Assembly (NCBI GenBank): GCA_006969745.1
Contig: CP030886.1
Coordinates: forward strand, 248,001-312,000
Direction of reading: 5' to 3'
Origin: Cytophagaceae bacterium
GTDB lineage: Bacteria; Bacteroidota; Bacteroidia; Cytophagales; Cyclobacteriaceae
DNA length: 64,000 bases
Below, in pieces: positions 55,601 through 63,336 of the stretch. The position numbers were made by a program, and so were the translations under genes. Each line of letters starts with the position of its first letter. Within the stretch, counting starts at the first letter, position 1. The notes under the pieces were generated by a model. That model was given only the letters and a program-made list of their open reading frames with translations, did not search any database and was not told where the DNA came from.

Positions 55601-57160
55601 AAAAGAACTACTTGTGATATTGCTTACCGAAGGTGTTGAATTCTGGAAGACCGGAGCTGATCCTCCTCCTCCACCGGAGGTCGTGGTTACCGTTATCAGT
55701 GTTGGGCTGGACTGGAGATTACCACCATTGTCATCAGCTACTATGTAGACATCATACGTTGTGGAGGCTGACAGACCTGTTACTGGCAAAGCCTCATCAG
55801 TATCTGCGGTGGTTATTGGGAATCCATTCGATATCAATACAAAATTATCATCGGCATCTTGTCCGTTAACTACCTGATTTGAACTTGGTGCTGCCGAACC
55901 TGATGGTAGTGCTACATATGAAACATAGCCTGTAACATCCATGTTAACTGTCAAATCAAAAGAACTACTTGTGATATTGCTTACCGAAGGTGTTGAATTC
56001 TGGAAGACCGGAGCTGATCCTCCTCCACCACCGGAGGTCGTGGTTACCGTTATCAGTGTTGGGCTGGACTGGAGATTACCACCATTGTCATCAGCTACTA
56101 TGTAGACATCATACGTTGTGGAGGCTGACAGACCTGTTACTGGCAAAGCCTCATCAGTATCTGCGGTGGTTATTGGGAATCCATTCGATATCAATACAAA
56201 ATTATCATCGGCATCTTGTCCGTTAACTACCTGATTTGAACTTGGTGCTGCCGAACCTGATGGTAGTGCTACATATGAAACATAGCCTGTAACATCCATG
56301 TTAACTGTCAAATCAAAAGAACTACTTGTGATATTGCTTGCCGAAGGTGTTGAGTTCTGAAAGACAGGAGCTGATCCTCCTCCTCCACCGGAGGTCGTGG
56401 TTACCGTTATCAGTGTTGGACTGGACTGGAGATTACCGCTATTGTCTTCGGCTACAATGTAGACATCATACGTTGTTGACACAGTCAAACCTGAAACAGT
56501 TAGGGTTTCTAAGGTAGTCGCTGAAGCTGGAATCCATCCAGCTGCGATTGATCCAAGTACACTCCCAGGATTAAGTGCTTCTGCTACCACATCCGAGGCA
56601 CTAGGCATTGGCGAACCGACCGCTAATACAACATAATTTATGAAACCGGCTTCATCTATGGCAGCTGTAATATCAAAGCCTGTCCCAGCTAAGTTACTTG
56701 CGGATGGTGCCGTAGAAAATGATGGTGGTGTAACATCTGATGCAGATGTTGTTACCTGCAAAAAGGTTGCTGTAGCTTGTGCATTTCCTAACTGATCTTC
56801 ACCTACCACGTAAACATCATAAGTGGTCGATGGTGACAAACCAGAGAAAAATCGAAACCCTGGATTATTTGCTGTTACACCGACTGAACCACTATTAATA
56901 GCACCTATCGAAGTACTTCCAGGATTGGTAGCCTCAGCAACTACCTCAGCTGAACTTGGAAAAGGAGATCCTGAAGGTAATACAACAAAATTTATAAATC
57001 CCGTTTCATCAATACCCGCTGTAATTTCAAAACCAGTTGAAGTGACAAAATTTTCTGAAGGAGGTGTAGAAAAGTTGGGTTGTGCGATCAATTTGAAACA
57101 AGCGCACATCATAAAAAAAATGATGTACCCAATTTTAATTGTTTTTCTTTGTTGTTGCAT
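49697..57160 (-). CDS. Giant repetitive T9SS cargo adhesin with Fn3-like and Ig-like arrays
   Basis: 2487 residues. Signal peptide cut after residue 26 (KLIA-QPN). Then about 16 Fn3-like units of 100-120 residues, each with TPP or APVFQ at the start and a TTYDVYIVAEDNSGN-type G-strand. Units 3-12 are ten near-identical 119-residue copies separated by a GGGGGS linker. Four divergent units follow. Five copies of a 94-residue putative Ig/cadherin-like domain come next (AIGDQxVDEGVELTFTA ... FSWTPGEAQDGAHTVTVTVSDG). The end is a type A T9SS sorting domain (LRVYPNPTKDYFRISG ... IVKMK). Likely secreted through T9SS, sorted, and anchored on the surface as a stalk or adhesin. No catalytic domain seen. 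Binding target unknown. Confidence 0.92.
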   Translation of the reverse strand: MQQQRKTIKIGYIIFFMMCACFKLIAQPNFSTPPSENFVTSTGFEITAGIDETGFINFVVLPSGSPFPSSAEVVAEATNPGSTSIGAINSGSVGVTANNPGFRFFSGLSPSTTYDVYVVGEDQLGNAQATATFLQVTTSASDVTPPSFSTAPSASNLAGTGFDITAAIDEAGFINYVVLAVGSPMPSASDVVAEALNPGSVLGSIAAGWIPASATTLETLTVSGLTVSTTYDVYIVAEDNSGNLQSSPTLITVTTTSGGGGGSAPVFQNSTPSASNITSSSFDLTVNMDVTGYVSYVALPSGSAAPSSNQVVNGQDADDNFVLISNGFPITTADTDEALPVTGLSASTTYDVYIVADDNGGNLQSSPTLITVTTTSGGGGGSAPVFQNSTPSVSNITSSSFDLTVNMDVTGYVSYVALPSGSAAPSSNQVVNGQDADDNFVLISNGFPITTADTDEALPVTGLSASTTYDVYIVADDNGGNLQSSPTLITVTTTSGGGGGSAPVFQNSTPSVSNITSSSFDLTVNMDVTGYVSYVALPSGSAAPSSNQVVNGQDADDNFVLISNGFPITTADTDEDLPVTGLSASTTYDVYIVADDNGGNLQSSPTSITVTTTSGGGGGSAPVFQNSTPSASNITSSSFDLTVNLDVTGYVSYVALPSGSAAPSSNQVVNGQDADDNFVLISNGSPITTADTDEDLPVTGLSASTTYDVYIVADDNGGNLQSSPTLITVTTTSGGGGGSAPVFQNSTPSASNITSSSFDLTVNLDVTGYVSYVALPSGSAAPSSNQVVNGQDADDNFVLISNGSPITTADTDEDLPVTGLSASTTYDVYIVADDNGGNLQSSPTLITVTTTSGGGGGSAPVFQNSTPSASNITSSSFDLTVNLDVTGYVSYVALPSGSAAPSSNQVVNGQDADDNFVLISNGSPITTADTDEDLPVTGLSASTTYDVYIVADDNGGNLQSSPTLITVTTTSGGGGGSAPVFQNSTPSVSNITSSSFDLTVNMDVTGYVSYVALPSGSAAPSSNQVVNGQDADDNFVLISNGFPITTADTDEDLPVTGLSASTTYDVYIVADDNGGNLQSSPTLITVTTTSGGGGGSAPVFQNSTPSASNITSSSFDLTVNLDVTGYVSYVALPSGSAAPSSNQVVNGQDADDNFVLISNGFPITTADTDEDLPVTGLSASTTYDVYIVADDNGGNLQSSPTSITVTTTSGGGGGSAPVFQNSTPSASNITSSSFDLTVNLDVTGYVSYVALPSGSAAPSSNQVVNGQDADDNFVLISNGSPITTADTDEDLPVTGLSASTTYDVYIVADDNGGNLQSSPTLITVTTTSGGGGGSAPVFQNSTPSASNITSSSFDLTVNLDVTGYVSYVALPSGSAAPSSNQVVNGQDADDNFVLISNGSPITTADTDEDLPVTGLSASTTYDVYIVADDNGGNLQSSPTLIMVTTTSGGGGDVTPPVFTVGPLANNVVSYGFDLELTLDEDGVVYYVVLPDGSAAPSAIQVSNFEDSNGDPVAIGGQQNANELVDLVINFNGLTPSTSLDIYVVAEDNSGNLQVTPSLVEVTTAVGDVTPPSFDLGPQSNNIGLTGFDIEGQLNEQGEIYFVVLTSGAPVPSTAQVVTQVDGAGDPATYASNASTSSSSPYAFSVNAAGLTASTTYDVYVVAMDLPGNTSTPAYFSVTTTAGGGGGDVTPPVLTAGPQASNITSSSFDIISTLDEDGVVFVVVLPDGSDQPSPEDVKAEALAVQDEGLAPSSVIARALSAGYSSDLGFGTSFSVGSLYSSSDYDVYVIAEDISAPSNIQTLVTKVDVSTLGPASGGDDTPPVFQNATPSISNITSSSVDISVELDEVSVVHVVALPDGATPPNNAQVVAGLDGNANTGVSNTLIDVTFSGQEYTETLSGLEPSSDYDIYVVAKDSEVPPNYQIVPVLVEMTTAPSNDAPVLAAIGDQAVDEGVELTFTAVATDADLPAQVLTYSLDATSLGEGMTINASSGEFSWTPGEAQDGAHTVTVTVSDGIATDSEMITVTVNEVNEDPVLTAIGDQSVDEGVELTFTAVATDADLPAQVLTYSLDATSLGEGMAINASSGEFSWTPGEAQDGAHTVTVTVSDGTATDSEMITVTVNEVNEDPVFTAIGDQAVDEGVELTFTAVATDADLPAQVLTYSLDATSLGEGMTINASSGEFSWTPGEAQDGAHTVTVTVSDGTVTDEETITVTVNEVNEAPVLTAIGDQTVDEGVELTFTAVATDADLPAQVLTYGLDATSLGEGMTINASSGEFSWTPGEAQDGAHTVTVTVSDGTEMDEETITVTVNEVNEAPVLTAIGDQTVDEGVELTFTAVATDADLPAQVLTYSLDATSLGEGMTINASSGEFSWTPGKNQNGAHSVILTVSDGEASDELNFMISVENVLGFDSNVQLRVYPNPTKDYFRISGFNNDKLLVEVYDLNGAEHKITHENQHYNVSHLASGTYFIYIKDQAGQLVSKQRIVKMK
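49940..51350 (-). repeat. Five tandem 282-bp repeats encoding Ig-like domains
   Basis: Spacing measured at the sequence TGTGCTCCATCTTG: 50301, 50583, 50865, then about 51147, i.e. 282 bp (94 codons) each. The copies differ by few residues; the last, next to the sorting domain, is the most diverged (WTPGKNQNGAHSVILTVSDG). Encodes He_PIG/cadherin-like domains of the adhesin. Confidence 0.85.
52820..56389 (-). repeat. Ten tandem 357-bp repeats encoding Fn3-like domains
   Basis: Unit length 357 bp (119 codons), shown by the marker GTTGAATTCTGGAAGACC recurring every 357 bases. Units run from the GGGGGSAP linker at 56389 down to 52820. Copies differ at a few codons: A/V in TPSxSN, M/L in NxDV, F/S in NGxPI, A/D in ExLPV and L/S in PTxI. 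This indicates recent amplification or gene conversion. The array also creates repeated 78-81-codon open frames on the plus strand that are not genes. Confidence 0.93.
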
Positions 57161-57413
57161 AATAAAATGTGGAGTATGTTGAAAATTTGTATGAAATCAA
57201 TTGAGCTAAATCATGTGAAAAACCTGATGGCCAACAGGGATTTTGGTGGGGCCTCCCTTTTCGCATTAATTTCATATTCGATCCAAGAATAAATCAATGA
57301 CAAATCATATAGGATGATATTTGAGCGGAAAAGAACTTTGTATACTCATTGTACACTTAATTTCGCTACTATTTATTCTTGCATAGAAACTCTATTTGTA
57401 AAATCAACATTCA

Positions 57414-59489
57414 ATGAGAATTCCTTTCATCATATTCCTGTTTGTATTCGCCTGTCAACCTAAAAGTCAAAATGAGATGTTTGAACATACCAACAAACTT
57501 GTCGATTCAACCAGTCCATACCTTCAGCAGCACGCACATAACCCGGTAGATTGGCAAGAATGGGGGAAGGAAGCTTTAGATCAGGCAAAAAAAGAAGACA
57601 AACCCATACTTGTGAGTATTGGCTATTCAAGCTGTCACTGGTGCCATGTAATGGAGAAAGAATCTTTTGAAGATACTGCTATAGCTAATATTATGAACAA
57701 ATACTTTATCAACATTAAGGTTGATAGAGAAGAGCGTCCAGATGTTGATCAGGTATATATGGATGCTGTGCAAGCCATGGGACTTCAAGGAGGCTGGCCG
57801 CTGAATGTTTTCCTTACACCGGATCAGAAACCATTTTATGGCGGAACGTATTTTCCAAAACAAGGGTGGAGCAACCTACTTACAAGCGTAGCAGATGCTT
57901 TTGAAAAGAATCGAGCTAAAATTGACGAATCAGCAGATGAATTTACCAGGAGTTTGCAAGCCAAAGAGTCGGAAAAGTATAAGCTGGAAGGAACAGCCTA
58001 TAAGCTCACTGAGGAAGAGATAGATACTGCCTATCAAAACCTAGCTAAAAAGTTCGATTCAACAGATGGCGGAATTAAAAAATCTCCTAAATTTCCAATG
58101 CCTTCGGTATGGCAATATTTGGCTGCATATAGTACCATAACTGATAATGAGACTGCCAGAAATCATTTCGAATTCACTCTTGAAAAAATAGCCAATGGAG
58201 GTATTTACGATCATATTGGTGGTGGATTCGCTCGCTATAGTACGGATGAAGAGTGGCATGTTCCTCACTTCGAGAAAATGCTCTACGATAATGGACAGTT
58301 GCTAAGCTTGTACGCCAGTGGGTTTAAGCTTTCCAGAAATCCAAAATTCAAGACAACAATATATGAGACCATTGAATGGTTGAAGCGTGAGATGCTAGAT
58401 GAATCCGGTGGCTTCTATTCGGCTTTGGATGCTGACAGTGAAGGTGAAGAAGGCAAGTTTTATGTTTGGACACATGATGAGCTGGCAAAAATTGCCGGAG
58501 AAAACATAGAACTACTTTCTGATTATTATGACATCAAAAAAAGTGGCAATTGGGAAGGAAAGAATGCACTTAGAGTAGTTGCTTCGGAACCTGAGCTGCA
58601 GAAGAAATACAACCTATCTAAGGATGAATTCAATGCAATCATCAGTCAATTCAAGCAAGAAGCTTTGTCAAAAAGGGAAACACGAATACGCCCCGGATTG
58701 GACAACAAGCTCATAGCCGGGTGGAATGGTTTAACATTATCAGGACTTACTGAATCGTATCAGGCGTTACAAGACTCTTCGATTCTGGAGTTGGCAAATA
58801 CCAATGCCAATTTCATTAAAAGCCTGGTAAAAGGTGGTAAACTCTATCGATTTCCTGATAAGGATCTGGAAGGTTTCATGGAAGATTATGCAGCAGTTAT
58901 TCAATCTTTCATCAAACATTATGAGACTACCTCAGATCGAACTTATTTAGAGTTAGCTCACACCTTAACCAAGCGAGTTGAAGAAGTCTTCTTCGATGAA
59001 AGTGAAAACCTGTATTATTTCAGTAGTGAAGCAAACGCTAATCTGATTGCGAGAAAAAAGGAGTTGTTTGACAATGTGATTCCCTCTTCCAACTCAATCA
59101 TGGCGTGGAACCTTGTGCATCTGGGAACTCACCTTTACGATGACGAAATGGTGCAGAAAGGTCAATCTATATTAGCTCAAGTAAGGGAACTTATCATTCA
59201 GGAGCCAGAATATATGAGCAACTGGGCCATGTTAGCCATGGAACTTGCCGGCTCGTTTGCTGAAGTGATCATCGTAGGGCCTCAAGCCAAGGAATTTGCC
59301 AATGAAATTAATGAGCAATTCCTACCGAATAAGATCATTTCAGCATCAACAGAAGAAACAGACCTCCCTCCTTTTGAAATGAAAACAGCCATGAATGGTG
59401 AAACCACCATTTACATCTGTTATAATAAGTCTTGCAAGAGACCCGTAACAACTGTAAAGGAGGCATTATCACAAATCGAAGCAAACTGA
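57414..59489 (+). CDS. Thioredoxin domain-containing protein (DUF255, YyaL/SPATA20 type), lipoprotein
   Basis: 691 residues. Lipobox VFAC (Cys14), unlike the cytoplasmic versions of the family. Thioredoxin-like N-terminal domain with [17 protein letters not shown] and CHWC (Cys74, Cys77), then [13 protein letters not shown] and [11 protein letters not shown]. The rest is an (alpha/alpha)6-barrel-like region with [32 protein letters not shown]. Function poorly known. The 253-bp gap before it, shared with the adhesin start, shows no convincing promoter or RNA. Confidence 0.9.
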   Translation: MRIPFIIFLFVFACQPKSQNEMFEHTNKLVDSTSPYLQQHAHNPVDWQEWGKEALDQAKKEDKPILVSIGYSSCHWCHVMEKESFEDTAIANIMNKYFINIKVDREERPDVDQVYMDAVQAMGLQGGWPLNVFLTPDQKPFYGGTYFPKQGWSNLLTSVADAFEKNRAKIDESADEFTRSLQAKESEKYKLEGTAYKLTEEEIDTAYQNLAKKFDSTDGGIKKSPKFPMPSVWQYLAAYSTITDNETARNHFEFTLEKIANGGIYDHIGGGFARYSTDEEWHVPHFEKMLYDNGQLLSLYASGFKLSRNPKFKTTIYETIEWLKREMLDESGGFYSALDADSEGEEGKFYVWTHDELAKIAGENIELLSDYYDIKKSGNWEGKNALRVVASEPELQKKYNLSKDEFNAIISQFKQEALSKRETRIRPGLDNKLIAGWNGLTLSGLTESYQALQDSSILELANTNANFIKSLVKGGKLYRFPDKDLEGFMEDYAAVIQSFIKHYETTSDRTYLELAHTLTKRVEEVFFDESENLYYFSSEANANLIARKKELFDNVIPSSNSIMAWNLVHLGTHLYDDEMVQKGQSILAQVRELIIQEPEYMSNWAMLAMELAGSFAEVIIVGPQAKEFANEINEQFLPNKIISASTEETDLPPFEMKTAMNGETTIYICYNKSCKRPVTTVKEALSQIEAN

Positions 59490-59526
59490 TATTGATTTTG
59501 GTAGAAAATTGTAGCTTCGAATAGTC

Positions 59527-62001
59527 TTGAGTCTACAAAACCAATATTGTGAAGTCATCCTACCTCTCCCACTCAGCGGGACGTTTACCTACGCTATTCC
59601 ACCGGAATTTAGAGGTACAGTTTTCTCTGGTTCCCGAGTAGTCGTATCCTTCGGTAAGAAGAAAATTTATACCGGGATTGTTCTCAAAACACACCATGAT
59701 TCTGTAGATGGATATCAGCCTAAGGATCTCCTTGATGTGCTTGATGACGCCCCAATCATCAATGAAAAGCAGCTCCTTTTCTTTCAATGGATGTCGCGCT
59801 ATTATATATGTTCCATTGGGGAAGTTATGAATGCGGCCTTGCCAGCGGCCCTTAAGTTATCCAGTGAATCATTCGTTAGTCTAAATCCTGATATTGATCC
59901 TGATGATGCGGAAGTTGATGACCGAGAATGGCAGCTACTTAGCGCTTTGGAAGGGAATGACCTGACTATGCGAGATGTGGGTGAGTTACTCGGACTCAAG
60001 CAGCCTCAACGTGTACTTAAAAAGCTTTCGGAGATTGGCTTGATTGATCTTTTTGAGAAAGTGAAAGACAAGTACCAGCCTAAGAAAGTCAAGCGCATTA
60101 GAATCGCAGATTCCTACTTAGAAGTAGGTATGCTAGAAGGATTGATGAATGAGCTTGAATCAAAACCTAAGCAGCAAAATGTGCTTCTCGCTTATTTACG
60201 AGATGTACCTGTGCTCGATTCAGTGGGTTCGAATGAACGAGGTATCTTAAGATCCCAGTTGCTTGCAGAAGATATCAGCACATCCTCACTAAAAACATTA
60301 ATTAAAAACGAGATACTGACCGAGTGGGAAGAGGTGGTTTCACGACTTCCATCTGACAAGAACAGCACGTTTGGAACTATTAAATTAAGTCAACAACAGG
60401 AACATAGCCGAAGGCTTATTGTCCAGTCTTTTGAAGAGCATCATACGGTCCTGCTGCATGGAATAACCGGAAGTGGCAAAACAGAGATATTTGTAGAGTT
60501 GATTAGGAAGCAAGTGGATAATGGGAAGCAAGTGTTGTACCTCCTCCCAGAGATTGCTTTAACAACTCAAATCATTGCTCGCCTTCATCACATTTTTGGA
60601 AATTCATTTGGAGTATATCATTCCAGATATTCGGACAGTGAGCGTGTAGAAGTGTGGCAAAAAGTATTGAATAAGGAATATCTTTTTGTGGTCGGTGTAA
60701 GAAGTGCGGTCTTTCTCCCCTTCTCTGACCTTGGTCTGATTATCGTAGATGAAGAGCATGAACCATCTTACAAACAATTTGAACCAGCGCCTAGATATCA
60801 TGCACGAGATTCAGCTATTTACCTAGCCACTAAGCATTCAGCCAAAGTTTTGCTTGGCACCGCTACCCCTTCAATGGAAAGCTATCAAAACGCACTTGAT
60901 GGAAAATATGGATTGGTTGAATTGATGACAAGATATGGAGAAGCCTATCATCCAAAGATGGAATTCGCCAATGTAAGCAGGGAACGAAAGCAACGAAAAC
61001 TAAAAGGCAATTTCACATCTGTTTTAGTGGACGCGATACAAGAATCTTTGCGCAAAAAAGAACAGGTAATTCTGTTTCAAAACAGGCGTGGATATGCTTC
61101 CTACATCACCTGCGACAATTGTAGCACCATTCCAAAATGTCCAAATTGTGCCGTAAGTCTTACCTATCATCAATACAATCATAAGCTGGTGTGTCACTAC
61201 TGTGGATACAATCAAAGTATGTACAGCGACTGCCTACATTGCGGGAGAACAGAACTTCGCAATGTTGGATTTGGAACTGAGGAGCTAGAAGAAGAATTGA
61301 AATTACTATTCCCGCAAGCCATTGTTCAGCGTATGGATCTTGATACCACCAGAAGCAAATATGGATATCAACGCATCATCGAGGCTTTTGAAGATGGTGA
61401 AGTCGACATTCTGGTGGGCACTCAAATGGTCAGCAAAGGACTGGACTTTGATCGAGTGAATTTGGTAGGCATTTTCGATACTGATCGTATGATCCATTTT
61501 CCGGATTTTAGGTCTCATGAGCGCGCCTATCATCTGATAACGCAAGTGAGTGGAAGAGCAGGTCGAAAATCTAAAGAAGGTAAAGTCATTGTGCAAACTA
61601 ATGATCCAGATCAAGAGTTATTACAGCGTGCCAGAAATGACAACTATAAGGCATTTTTCCAATGGGAAATCATGGAACGTGAGCGTTTTCACTATCCACC
61701 TTTCACTCGTTTAATCAATATTACATTTAAACATCGTGAGAAAATTGTCTCATTTCAAGCTGCAAACTTCTTTGCAGCAGACATCCGAAAAAATCTAGGC
61801 AATCAGCGCATGATTGGTCCGGTGGAGCCATTGATTGGTAAGATCAGAAACATGTTCCTTCATGAAATCACATTGAAAATTGAAAAACAAGGCATTAACT
61901 TGCCGGCTGTTAAAGAATACTTAAGATCTGTTGAGCAGTTGATGAAGCAGATGCCTGCATTCAAAAGCGTTGGCGTGGTATTTGACGTAGACCCGATATA
62001 G
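59527..62001 (+). CDS. priA: Primosomal protein N' (replication restart helicase)
   Basis: 824 residues from a TTG start. N-terminal 3'-DNA-binding domain (CEVILPLPLSGTFTYAIP), winged helix, then superfamily 2 helicase with Walker A GITGSGKTEIF (near residue 312), DEEH (VDEEHEPSYKQF), and motifs V-VI (GTQMVSKGLDFDRV, QVSGRAGRK). A zinc-binding insertion contains four CxxC pairs (CDNC, CPNC, CHYC, CLHC). It reloads DnaB at stalled forks. Full length. Confidence 0.96.
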   Translation: MSLQNQYCEVILPLPLSGTFTYAIPPEFRGTVFSGSRVVVSFGKKKIYTGIVLKTHHDSVDGYQPKDLLDVLDDAPIINEKQLLFFQWMSRYYICSIGEVMNAALPAALKLSSESFVSLNPDIDPDDAEVDDREWQLLSALEGNDLTMRDVGELLGLKQPQRVLKKLSEIGLIDLFEKVKDKYQPKKVKRIRIADSYLEVGMLEGLMNELESKPKQQNVLLAYLRDVPVLDSVGSNERGILRSQLLAEDISTSSLKTLIKNEILTEWEEVVSRLPSDKNSTFGTIKLSQQQEHSRRLIVQSFEEHHTVLLHGITGSGKTEIFVELIRKQVDNGKQVLYLLPEIALTTQIIARLHHIFGNSFGVYHSRYSDSERVEVWQKVLNKEYLFVVGVRSAVFLPFSDLGLIIVDEEHEPSYKQFEPAPRYHARDSAIYLATKHSAKVLLGTATPSMESYQNALDGKYGLVELMTRYGEAYHPKMEFANVSRERKQRKLKGNFTSVLVDAIQESLRKKEQVILFQNRRGYASYITCDNCSTIPKCPNCAVSLTYHQYNHKLVCHYCGYNQSMYSDCLHCGRTELRNVGFGTEELEEELKLLFPQAIVQRMDLDTTRSKYGYQRIIEAFEDGEVDILVGTQMVSKGLDFDRVNLVGIFDTDRMIHFPDFRSHERAYHLITQVSGRAGRKSKEGKVIVQTNDPDQELLQRARNDNYKAFFQWEIMERERFHYPPFTRLINITFKHREKIVSFQAANFFAADIRKNLGNQRMIGPVEPLIGKIRNMFLHEITLKIEKQGINLPAVKEYLRSVEQLMKQMPAFKSVGVVFDVDPI

Positions 62002-62012
62002 AAGCGAAACGA

Positions 62013-62708
62013 GTGAAAAATTGTCTTATCATTTTTAGTCTTTTTCTAGTCATTGTTGCATGCGATCCTTGCGATGATTGCGATTCAATTTCTTTTGAAC
62101 CGACAGTTTCTTTCGTCTTTATCAATCAGGATAGTATCAATGCTTTGGATGATAGTTTAGCCGTTTTCGCGTTTAATGATTCATCGCTTAATGCGAATAA
62201 GGATTCACTTCTGGCCCTTAGAGATAGTTTGGATAAGGTGAATGTAGCAATTTCGAATGGTGGCGATTTTACAAGTGAAAAATCGGATCTTGAGCAATGG
62301 ATATCTTCAAGGCAGGTCGACTCTACGTTTTATGCGACTTTAAACAAAGATGCTGACTCCTTAAGTGCAATTTTTAACACCACTAAAACGACAATTTCAT
62401 CAGGGTTGCTGCTTGTGGATCAGATAGAGATATTAGGTGCAAGTAACTTACTTACCTATACAGATAGCGCGACAGCTTGGAGTATTCCGCTTGCTTTTGA
62501 TGGCAGCTTTACTCAATATGAAATTACCATTGCAGGTAAGACAGAGACAGTGGAGCTAGCTTATGACAACATTCAGGAAATTGATGAGCAAAGAAATGTG
62601 CTCATTCGAGCTGAAAACATCCAAGTGGTTTCCACTACTTTTGATTCTTTTGATAACTGTGAAGAAAATTGCATAGATGGCGAAGCATCGTTTACTTTTT
62701 ATTTTTAG
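62013..62708 (+). CDS. Lipoprotein of unknown function
   Basis: 231 residues from a GTG start (11 bp after priA). Signal peptide with lipobox IVAC (Cys17) followed by DPCDDCDS. The mature part is Asp/Ser-rich with a predicted helical stretch (NANKDSLLALRDSLDKV) and a C-terminal beta part ending DNCEENCIDGEASFTFYF. The four C-terminal/N-terminal cysteines could form disulfides. It overlaps the next gene by 32 bp. In Bacteroidota a DUF6452 lipoprotein precedes DUF6048; this may be a relative, but I could not confirm it. Confidence 0.55.
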   Translation: MKNCLIIFSLFLVIVACDPCDDCDSISFEPTVSFVFINQDSINALDDSLAVFAFNDSSLNANKDSLLALRDSLDKVNVAISNGGDFTSEKSDLEQWISSRQVDSTFYATLNKDADSLSAIFNTTKTTISSGLLLVDQIEILGASNLLTYTDSATAWSIPLAFDGSFTQYEITIAGKTETVELAYDNIQEIDEQRNVLIRAENIQVVSTTFDSFDNCEENCIDGEASFTFYF

Positions 62709-63330
62709 CCTGATCCTGGTTTTAGGAAGCTTTGCACAAACCGAGGATGCAGATTCAGTGGTTGTCAAACGTCTGGTATCGCCATCATTATACCTTGACT
62801 ATGGCAAGCTACTTACAATACCAACCAACTTTGAGACAAAGTATGAAGGAGGCATAGAAATACTCTTTCTGGAAAAATTCCCACTAATAATAGAAGCTGG
62901 TCAAGCCACCTTATCTCCTGAAGGCGCCTATTCAAACGGCATCTACGAAAGTGAAGGATTTTATTACCGGATTGGTGCCGGATATTACAGCCAATTTCTT
63001 GCAAAGAATAAGATAGGAATATCTTTCAGATATGCATCATCTACATTTACAGAAGATGGCCGTATTTTCATAGAAAGTCCCAGCGGAGCTCAAGGTGATT
63101 TTATCCAAAATATTATTCGTGAAGATTTAAAAGCCACCTGGTATGAGGTAGTTGTTTATTCTGATCAAAAGCTGACTGACCTGTTCACAATAGGAGTGAA
63201 TTTGAGACTCAGAGTCATGGCTGAATATGATAGGCAATCGCCTGTTGAAGTCTATTCTATCCCAGGATACGGCCGTTCATTTGATAGAACCATACCTGCC
63301 GTTAATTTCTTTCTTAAAGTTACATTTTAA
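62677..63330 (+). CDS. DUF6048 family outer-membrane protein
   Basis: 217 residues with a signal peptide (cut after SFAQ). A beta-rich body: VSPSLYLDYGKLLTIPTNF, KYEGGIEILFLEKFPLIIEAG, YYRIGAGYYSQFLAKNKIGISFRY, ending VNFFLKVTF, as in small 8-10-strand barrels. DUF6048 members have no assigned role. The ATG lies inside the end of the lipoprotein gene in another frame, and the stop is 6 bp from the convergent chemotaxis-receptor stop. Confidence 0.75.
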   Translation: MAKHRLLFIFSLILVLGSFAQTEDADSVVVKRLVSPSLYLDYGKLLTIPTNFETKYEGGIEILFLEKFPLIIEAGQATLSPEGAYSNGIYESEGFYYRIGAGYYSQFLAKNKIGISFRYASSTFTEDGRIFIESPSGAQGDFIQNIIREDLKATWYEVVVYSDQKLTDLFTIGVNLRLRVMAEYDRQSPVEVYSIPGYGRSFDRTIPAVNFFLKVTF

Positions 63331-63336
63331 ATCTTT

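Noticed and set aside
53125..56226. A series of 78-81-codon open frames on the plus strand, spaced 357 bp apart
   Set aside because: They are antisense shadows of the tandem Fn3 units; each repeats because the coding strand repeats, with no start context or family similarity.
52820..56389. Regular direct repeats that might suggest a CRISPR array
   Set aside because: Units are 357 bp, coding in one frame and without short repeat plus unique spacer structure; no cas genes are present.
57080..57292. 70-codon plus-strand ORF across the adhesin start
   Set aside because: Mostly antisense to the adhesin signal peptide, no ribosome-binding context, and composition like noncoding DNA.
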